From positions 5,862,434-5,926,433 of the forward strand of contig CM028382.1 in NCBI GenBank assembly GCA_013146195.2: a stretch of 64,000 nucleotides of DNA, given 5' to 3'. The position numbers and the translations under genes are program-made. The notes under the pieces are model-generated. The model was not told the origin of the DNA. It did no database searches and saw only the letters and a list, made by a program, of their open reading frames with translations. Below, one piece after another: positions 22,523-64,000 of this stretch (the stretch's first letter is position 1; every line of letters begins with the position of its first letter). The stretch is from Codonopsis lanceolata. Its lineage: Eukaryota > Streptophyta > Magnoliopsida > Asterales > Campanulaceae.

Positions 22523-22528
<6 letters not shown>

Positions 22529-22597
<69 letters not shown>
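22529..22597. repeat. (TA)n microsatellite
   Basis: About 69 bases of uninterrupted alternating TA, ending in AGCCTATATAGTCTAG, which resembles the Helitron-like 5' end at 47278. Confidence 0.95.
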
Positions 22598-22598
<1 letters not shown>

Positions 22599-23860
22599 CC
22601 TATATAGTCTAGAAAAAGTAAAATCCCGCCAAAATTTGTTTTCTTAAAATAGAAAGCTATTTGATTATATATTCATTGATTACATGTATCCTAATCAATC
22701 AAATGCATTGGAATATGAACAAACTTATAATGATTTGAAAACACAGTTAAAACAATATTTTCACACCATCAAAATCTTAATTTTATTATCTATTTTACAT
22801 GTTAATAAATCAAGATCGAATTTTTTAATAATATTTTATATGTTAAAAATTTATGGTCTTATATAAGATAAAAGATAACAAACTTAAACAACCGGCTTCA
22901 CTCAACATGCATTCTAATTTTTTTATACTTTACTATTATGTAAAAGCAACATAGTCCCTACAAAAGTGTATTTATTAAAATATTAGAAACATAAAAAAAT
23001 AAAATAACAAACCATTATTTATAATTTCAAAATAAAAAAACCCCGAGCATGTATGTCAAATTAAAAAACCCCGAGCATGTATGTCAAACAAAAAAACCTT
23101 AAACATTAACTAACGAACCAAGTTTTTGCAAATCCAAACCAGATTTTTTGTAAAAATATTGCTATTTGTTCGGTTGTTTATGCTTAGTCCCCAAAATCTA
23201 ATCATTTTTTTATTTTAAAAAATCAACTAATATATTATTGTAATTTATTTTACCAATTGACCAGTAAAAAGCTTGGACATCACATTGTAAAAGCTAAAAT
23301 CTTGAATGTAAGCAATTTTAGAGACAAAGTCTTTTAGCTCAAAAATATCATTGTCTCTATCAGTAAAAACGAAACGAAAAAAAATAATACTTGATCACGA
23401 AAATATAATTTATATCGAAATACTACTTAATGAACCTAAATCTTCATCACAATTGTAGATGCACCTTATTGACATATTTGAAATTAAATTACATATCTAA
23501 TAAAATGAACAAAAAGTAAAAGCAATGCATTGACAAATTTATAAAAATATAAAGAAACATAAATAGTCGTATATTTTTCCATTTATTTCAGACTCGAATT
23601 TAATATAACAAAATATTTAAACACCATCAAGATCTTAATTTTATTGTCCATTTTAGATATTAATAAATCGGGATCAATAATTTTTTAATAATATTTTATA
23701 TGTTAAAAATTTAGGGTCTTATAGAAGATAGAAAATGATGAACTTAAACAATCGGCTTCAGTCAATATGTATTCTTAAAATCCTATAATTTTACTTTTAT
23801 GTATAAGCAATATAGTCCCTACAAAAGCGTGTTTACTAAAATACTAGATCTTCGTACCCG
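22598..23860. repeat. AT-rich dispersed-repeat block with two ~240-bp direct copies
   Basis: The left edge (CCTATATAGTCTAG, then AATCCCGCCAAAATTTG) resembles the left edge at 47290-47345. A ~240-bp segment is present twice in direct orientation, at 22755-22991 and 23610-23850: both run from CACCATCAA.ATCTTAATTT, through AATAATATTTTATATG, GGCTTCA.TCAA and TAGTCCCTACAAAAG to a TTACTAAAATACTAGA-like end. A small direct repeat (CCCCGAGCATGTATGTCAAA) lies at about 23040 and 23069. No gene is seen. Confidence 0.65.
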
Positions 23861-23861
23861 T

Positions 23862-24160
23862 GCCTATGGCACGATACCAATATATCTTATTTCGTTAATT
23901 GAAATGTCAACGTCTAAATAGAAGGTGCGATTTAAAAAAAATTATAGTTGAGGGGTATATTACTTCAAGTGGTAGTTGAGGAGCGCTATTCGAACTCTAC
24001 CCATAGTTGAGGAAGGTTATTTGTAAGGAGTTATATGTAACTCTCACACATGTGAATGTGAGAGTGAATCCCAACCATTAATTTTTTTAAGATAATTTAA
24101 TCTCAACCTCTAAATAGCTTTAGTCAATTGTACATGTGTGAGAATGAACTCTATTGTAAT
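23862..24160. repeat. Dispersed repeat, copy 1
   Basis: The block runs from ACCCGTGCCTATGGCACG (a 6-bp stem hairpin) through AATTGAAATGTCAACGTCTA, TTCAAGTGGTAGTTGAGG and ATTCGAACTCTACCCATAG to GAGAGTGAATCCCAACCATT. It recurs at 25118-25610. Confidence 0.7.
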
Positions 24161-24628
24161 ATACATTAGAAACAAAAAAATAAAAATAAAATTAACAAAC
24201 CATTATTTATAATTTCAACCCAAGAATGTAGGTCAAACAAAAGTTAAGGTCAATCATTGATAGTATGATATGCAATAACGATTAACAAAAATTAAGGTAA
24301 TTAATCGTCGCACATGTGACACTTCCTGAAGTATGGTTCAAATCAGATCACAATTTTTAGATTAACAAATCGTTATGGTATAAAGATTTTGATATGAGAT
24401 AAAGAGAGAAAACTAACAAAATAACACAACAAATGTTGTGTATAATGAATTCAAAGTCCATCATAATACCAATATACTCATGCATTTCTATTTAAGTAGT
24501 TGTAATTCATTTTTTCAATTTGTCGTTATTTTGCTTAAATAAAATTTAATAAAAAAAGATATATGTCTAGTCCCAAAGCACCAGTGTAAAACTAGATTGT
24601 GTAATATTTGTTCGAGTAACTATAAATG

Positions 24629-25108
24629 TAACACTCAAATCCCTAAACGTAACACCATTTAATATATAAAACGATGTAAGTACCTATTTTAACATTAAAT
24701 AGATATTCACTTGTGGATGTTTTATAAAATATTCGCTACACGCTTATAGATGTTTTATAAAACATCCGCTACACATTAGCAGATGTTTTATAAAACATCC
24801 GCTTCACACTTGCAGATGTTTTATAAAATATCCGTTAAGTCCTAGCGTATGTTTTGTTCGAAATTAAAAAAAATGTAAATCAATAGTTTTTGTTCGTAAT
24901 TGAAAAGAAAAAATAAACCTAATCAAAACCAATCAAATTCAGATGCGATATCATACCTTAACAATAGAAGTCAAATCAATAATAATACTTAATCAAAATT
25001 ACGTGAAAGAGAGAGAGAGAGGGAGGTATAATATAATTTAAATGTGAAAAGAAATAATGACGTAATTTTATCATTTAAATAATGTTATGTTTAAGAATTT
25101 GAGTGTTA
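24629..25108. mobile_element. MITE with ~34-bp terminal inverted repeats
   Basis: The left end TAACACTCAAATCCCTAAAC then GTAACACCATTTAA pairs with the right end, whose reverse complement reads TAACACTCAAATTCTTAAAC then ATAACATTATTTAA. ATG flanks both sides. The element is 480 bp, has no coding capacity, and carries the 33-bp palindromic array at 24709-24863. The superfamily is not certain. Confidence 0.75.
24709..24863. repeat. 33-bp tandem array, each unit with a palindrome
   Basis: Four full 33-bp units start at 24709, 24742, 24775 and 24808, with a partial fifth at 24841. The core GATGTTTTATAAAACATC is a perfect palindrome in the middle units. Confidence 0.85.
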
Positions 25109-25117
25109 ATGTAATCG

Positions 25118-25610
25118 GTGCCCGTATATCTGATTTCATCAATTGAAACGCCAACGTCTAAATAAAATATGCAATTTTTTTTAAAATATTATGGTTAAGG
25201 GGTACATTATTTCAAGTGGTAGTTGAGAGACATTATTCGAACTCTACACATAGGAGTTATTTATAAGGAGTTATATATAACTGATTTATGAACATTTGAT
25301 TTTGCAGCGGAATCAACCCCCATAGTCAGATAGTATTAGTCAATTAATTAAGCTTTATTGTGACATTATATCAATGTAAGATTAATGTTCTGTAATGGGT
25401 AATAGTTTAGAAGATTAATCTCAGAGTGTGATTGCTCATAATATTAATTATAAGGAGTGATTTTGTAATAGAGTGAGAGAAAATAAAGAGTTAAAATAGA
25501 TAACTACTCTTATATATGTAAATAAAAGAGTGAATCCTAATCATTAAATTTTTTTAAATAATCTAATCACAATCTTTAAATAACTTCAGTCAATTGTGTA
25601 ATATAGATTT
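25118..25610. repeat. Dispersed repeat, copy 2 (interrupted)
   Basis: Matches the block at 23862-24160: GCCCGTATATCTGATTTC, AACGCCAACGTCTAAATA, TTTCAAGTGGTAGTTGAG, then after a ~190-bp interruption (about 25281-25470) GAGTGAATCCTAATCATTAA and TTCAGTCAATTGTGTAATAT. Confidence 0.6.
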
Positions 25611-25802
25611 CTAAATCGAGGGCATTAAAAGAGTCGATTGGGGTGCAGTGCAGTTAGCCGGTCCCTTTTTGTTTTTAAAAGTTGGGCGTGAAACCTCCCC
25701 CCACCCCACACACCAACCCGCACACTGAAGGGAGTAAACACAAATTCAAATTGGGGGACGCTGTATTAAGCATCTCTGATTCCTGGAAAAAGAGCTTCTC
25801 CA

Positions 25803-60081
<34,279 letters not shown>

Positions 60082-60429
60082 GTGAGTTGTACATGTCATT
60101 ATATTTAATATTCTTTGGGGGTAAACATTTGCGTAAAATCGACTCTAAGATTGTTTCAATCCATAGATTACTTTTATTTGTTAAAATTTGAAGTAATCAA
60201 CTTACCTATAAGCTTAAGCAGCTCGGAGAGAAATGTATATCTTGCTTCAACACTCACCCTCACCCTCACGTGCGACTAGTGGCGGATGCCTGTCCTATAT
60301 CAGTTTAGTGTTATAAATTTCTAAAACATGCAAATTTTCCCCACCCCTTGGCCCCCAACACAAACAACAGATAATATTTGTGACCAAGGTAGATAAATTG
60401 CCCTAATATGTAAAAAAAACATGATTTTC

Positions 60430-60660
60430 CTTGATGAGACAAAGGCAATGGCAGTGTGGGTTTTTCCAATCCTGTGGTGTATTTGGACCAAAAGAAATGC
60501 TAGAATTTTAGGGGCCTTTTAGGTTGGTTGTATTGATGAATTTTCTATGGGATATGGTCGGTTTTTTGTCTTGTGTCTAGGCGTTAGCTAGGGAGCTTTT
60601 AGTGGGTTTCTTTTCTCACAGATAAAGTGTGATTGGAGCGCTTTTGTAGGTCCAACTGGT
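60430..60660 (+). mobile_element. LINE C-terminal remnant
   Basis: AMAVWVFPILWCIWTKRNAR, then LNFLWDMV-like text, resembles the end of LINE ORF2 (compare VCWSIWKERNRRAFD at 62950). No tail motif was found. Confidence 0.5.
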
Positions 60661-61405
60661 GTAATAACATCAATTGTAGGTCCCTGGTGAATACTGAAGG
60701 TATGCTCAGAAATAGGCTAGAGAGGGGGGCGGGGGGATAGCCTATTTACCAAAATTAAAATTTCTTGTGAAATCTTATCTTTGGTTCTTCCTACCGAACA
60801 TACAAGGTACTCAATGAATAAGATAATAAGTTTGTTCAGTTGGGCTAGTGCATGACTACTGAATAGATACACAGATCTAGGTTCGGCATGCCGTGCTTGC
60901 CGATTGCAAAGCTACTGAATAAAGATATGCATGAAGATTCAGAAGGTAGTGCTAGCAGATGCGCAAGATAACTCAAGTACGTGTTTGCTAAGATAGAAAC
61001 TAAAGTAATAAACTTGTTTGGGCTAGGTAGAAATAAATCAACAAATACAAGAAGACAAACAAAGTATTATAAAATTCAACATACATACAGTATTTGAATT
61101 CAGTAGTGACTGGATATTTTAGCAGCCTTGCATTGAATTCAACAGTCTTACTAAAATTTGGTTGACTTGCTTAGAGTACATATTACAAAGGCTAAATTAA
61201 CTTATCTAAACTCCTAACATGTTTACAAGCAAACATGTAGACAACCACTCAGTTCATGAAGATGGTCAAGCTACATAAGGATCAACAAGTGTCACCAGTT
61301 GTTCTAGCACCATTATCAAGTTTGGGTATATCTAAACTTGGGTGCTCTCTACAAAATCTTGATGGCACTCATGGATAGAGTAGCTCACCCTTCATTGATT
61401 GAGAG
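60661..61405. other. Unclassified repeat-like sequence before the copia LTR
   Basis: Contains GGCTAGAGAGGGGGGCGGGG then ATAGCCTATTTACC, wording common in plant LTR-type repeats, but without recognisable ends. No gene seen. Confidence 0.35.
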
Positions 61406-63378
61406 TGTTGGAGGTAGAAGTGGATGCTCCGAGGAAAACATCCATTTCTATCAATGAGTTGGGATATTTAAGGGGGCATTCAAACGATAAGAGTTTGAAT
61501 GCCTCTTGAGGGTTTGAGGTGGGGAGGAGTAGAGAAGAGGTGGTATCGGTATCTCATATCCTTTTTGCAAATGATACTCTGGTTTTATGTGATGCAAAGG
61601 CTACTCAGTTAGGTTATCTTCAGCTCATTCTGGCATTTTTCCAAAAGGTATCAGGTCTTCGGGTTAACATAGCAAAGAGTGAGATTATTCCGGTTGTGGC
61701 GGTGGATAATAAAGATCTTTTGGCCTCCAGTTTTGGGTGCAAAATAGCCCAGCTTCCTTCCTCTTATTTGGGTTTGCCTCTTGGTGCTTCATTTAAGAAC
61801 AAATCAACTTGGAGTCCTGGAGAGATTTGAAAGACGTTTGGCAGGATGGAAAAAGCAGTTATTATCGAAAGCAGGCTGCCTTACCCTTGTAAACAGTACA
61901 TTATCCAGCCTTCCTACATATTTTCTGTCTCTTTTAGTGTTGCCCTCTTCGGTTCGTGATAGGCTTGAAAGGTTGGAAAGGGATTTTTTGTGGGAAGGTT
62001 TGGGAGAGGATCGAAAGTATCATCTTGTTAGATGGGACAAGGTCTGCGCTAGTCGGAAAGGAGGAGGCTTGAGGTTTAAGAATTTGAAGGTGTTCAACAC
62101 TGCCCTGCTTGGCAAATGGTTATGGAAGTACTTGACTGATCGCGATGGGCTGTGGAGGAAAGTGTTATGCTGCAAATATGGGGAAGGGGTTAATATTTGC
62201 ACTCCGGTCAATGTTCAAGTAGCGCACGGGGTGGGGGTATGGAAAGGTATTCGTAAAGGTTGGGAAGTATTTGGGAGATATATTTCTTTTGAAATAGGGA
62301 ATGGGTCTTCTACCCGATTTTGGAAAGATAGATGGTGCGGGAAGGTGGAGTTTTGGAGACTCTGTTCAACTTGGCCTCTGACAAATCTGGTAAGTTCGAT
62401 TCTTCAAGTCCAGGGGAATGTTGTTTGGAACCCTACGTTTCGTAGATGTGTGCAGGACTGGGAAATGAACCCTTGTGTGGAATTTTTCTATTTGTTGTAT
62501 AAGCAACAGGTGGGCAGAAATGGAGAGGACTCAGTTTAATGGAGAGGGAACAGAAGCAGAATATTCTCCATTAACTCTTTCTACTCCCGCCTGCTGAACT
62601 TTAGTAACAGCAGTTTCCCGTGGAAGATCTTGTGGAAGTCCAAAGTCCCCAGTCGTGTCGGGTTCTTTGCTTGAGAAGCTTGTCATGGTGCCATCTTAAC
62701 TGGAGATAAATTGCAGGACCGTCATAGATTTACATCAACTGGTGTTACATGTGTAAAAGGAGTGATGAGAGTGCGGATCACTTGCTTATTCATTGCCCCA
62801 TGGCAACGGATTTATGGAATTGGATTCTGGGCCTGTTTGGTGTCTCATGGGTTATGCCCGGTTCAGTATTGGATTTATTCAAGTGCTGGTCTTTCTACAA
62901 GAGGAGCAGGAGTAATTCCTTTTGGGAGGTAGCCCTGTTGGTGGTTTGTTGGTCAATTTGGAAAGAAAGGAACAGGAGGGCATTTGATAATGAGGAAGGG
63001 TCTTTAGAGAAGCTTAAAGACATCTGTTTGCGTACTATTCTCTCTTGGTGCCCTGAGTTAGTGGCTCTCAGAATACTACTTCCTATATAGCAGTTGTAGC
63101 AAATTCCTTCCTCCCCGAGTAGTTTGGGTGTTTCTTGTATGTTCTCCTTATGTAAATAGGCTGTGTCACCTGTTATGACGCTCTTGTTTATATCATACTT
63201 GTAAAAAAAAAAAAAAAAGCCTCTTGAGGGTTAATCCCAACTCACTTGTGGGTTGATCTCAACTCATGTGTTTGGAGTGTCGTCGAACTCACAACAAAGA
63301 TTACCATGAACAGTCTGCTTATGGTGAGTAAGACTTGGAGTGAAAGCCTTTACTCATTTTCTTTTCTCAATTCTTTCA
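61406..63378 (+). mobile_element. 5' LTR of a Ty1/copia element, split by a LINE
   Basis: The LTR starts TGTTGGAGGTAGAAG (61406) and ends TCAATTCTTTCA (63378), directly followed by the PBS. Without the LINE it is about 255 bp. The rest of the copia element extends past the window. Confidence 0.75.
61515..63218 (+). mobile_element. 5'-truncated LINE inserted in the copia LTR
   Basis: Flanked by a 14-bp duplication GCCTCTTGAGGGTT (61501-61514 and 63219-63232). It begins late in RT with HILFANDTLVLCDAKATQLG (FADD changed to FAND), then GLRVNIAKSEIIPV, LPSSYLGLPLGASF, a frameshift to RFERRLAGWKKQLLSKAGCL, LTDRDGLWRKVLCCKYGEGV, RFWKDRWCGKVEFWRL and a second frameshift before CKRSDESADHLLIHCPMATD. 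The tail has the hairpin GTGTCACCTGTTATGACGC (63163-63181) and a 16-A run. It is close to the LINE at 40786. Confidence 0.9.
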
Positions 63379-63390
63379 TGGTATCAGAGC
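63379..63390 (+). other. Primer-binding site of the copia element
   Basis: TGGTATCAGAGC immediately follows the LTR, the tRNA-iMet PBS of plant copia elements. Confidence 0.85.
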
Positions 63391-64000
63391 GGGTCGATAG
63401 TGACCTCGCGGTCTGCGCCTAAATTTCCTTCGATTGGACCTCTCCTAATCAGCTTCCGCTACTCTTCCTAATCAAAGTTATCATCTCTATATTATCATTT
63501 TTCTCTTTTCTTATCTCTACTCCTGAGACTGATCGTCTCTTGTGCTAACACCACCAAAAGCTACCCAAGTCAGTAATCTATTGTCGCGTTCATCCTTGCG
63601 ACTTTTTCTCTTGCTATTGTTGTGGGCTTTACATCATCAGCTGCCCTTCTTCATTATTGGATCTACTCCAACGCCATTATCAGCTTCTGTTAATGCCATT
63701 ACCAGCTTCTGTTAATGCAACTGCTCTGTTCCTTGTGGCTTACAGAATCCCCAAGCGAAGCGCATAATCCAGTGATTATTCATTCCCGATCCAGGTCATA
63801 TCTAAGCCTGAGCTTTTTAGGCCTACAACCTGTGCCTTGTGACCCTGGTCCAAAACGAACCAGCCCAGTGTACAACTCCTTGCTGAACAGGTCTTCTTGA
63901 TCTCCACAAAAAAAAAAGTCCTCTTTAACTCTAAATTGCTAGAGTTACTTGTTTCAGGAAGCTTTTCCCGATAAATTTCTCTCTGCAATGTAATCATCTA
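63391..64000 (+). mobile_element. Leader/start of the copia internal region
   Basis: No gag is reached before the window ends. A 22-bp block (GCCATTATCAGCTTCTGTTA) is tandemly duplicated at 63673-63694 and 63695-63716. Confidence 0.5.

Overview
This is a eukaryotic window from a flowering plant, very probably a eudicot. It holds one spliced housekeeping gene with GT-AG introns, many plant-type LTR retrotransposons (Ty3/gypsy and Ty1/copia), L1-type LINEs, hAT and MULE-type DNA transposons, Stowaway MITEs and long (TA)n tracts. No bacterial-style operon, rRNA gene, tRNA gene or CRISPR array was recognised. Most protein-like reading frames are decayed transposon pieces. The species cannot be named from sequence alone. 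Layout 1-25.6 kb (accessory, transposon-built): an Athila-type LTR end (1-~533) abuts a minus-strand chromovirus-like Ty3/gypsy copy (element A, 536-6781, with a 3.3-kb LTR). A 1-kb Tat/Ogre-like reverse-transcriptase remnant (6782-7764) separates A from a related plus-strand copy (element B, 7765-11445). B is interrupted by an Athila-like element (LTR 11446-12732, PBS, decayed gag to 14814). Next come a decayed minisatellite built from a palindromic unit (14.85-17.03 kb), a broken plant mobile domain (PMD) gene with an LTR inside it (18.4-20.0 kb), a convergent MULE/FAR1-like transposase (20.4-22.0 kb, minus), and an AT-rich stretch of dispersed repeats, Helitron-like ends and a MITE carrying a palindromic 33-bp array. 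Layout 25.8-60.1 kb (the only host gene): a gamma-tubulin complex component 6 (GCP6)-like gene on the plus strand. At least 12 coding blocks can be placed, ten or more with matching splice phases, spread over more than 34 kb; the final exon is not seen. Introns carry two Stowaway MITEs, a tRNA-related SINE candidate, LINE tails and fragments, a copia fragment, two hAT elements with perfect 8-bp target duplications, a solo LTR with a perfect 5-bp target duplication, a Helitron candidate and a nearly complete LINE of almost 6 kb. The exon 9-10 region is damaged by short insertions and a LINE fragment, so the locus may be a pseudogene or may give a truncated or alternatively spliced product. Layout 60.1-64 kb: a short copia LTR (61406-63378) is split by a 1.7-kb LINE with a 14-bp target duplication, followed by the copia primer-binding site and the start of its internal region. 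The nesting gives relative ages: gypsy solo LTR before hAT; hAT before LINE; copia LTR before LINE. The most interesting signals are a conserved 3'-terminal stem-loop shared by the LINE copies, the hAT pair with AGGCG-rich ends, the convergent PMD/MULE arrangement, the palindrome-derived satellites, and the patchwork small insertions in the GCP6 exons.
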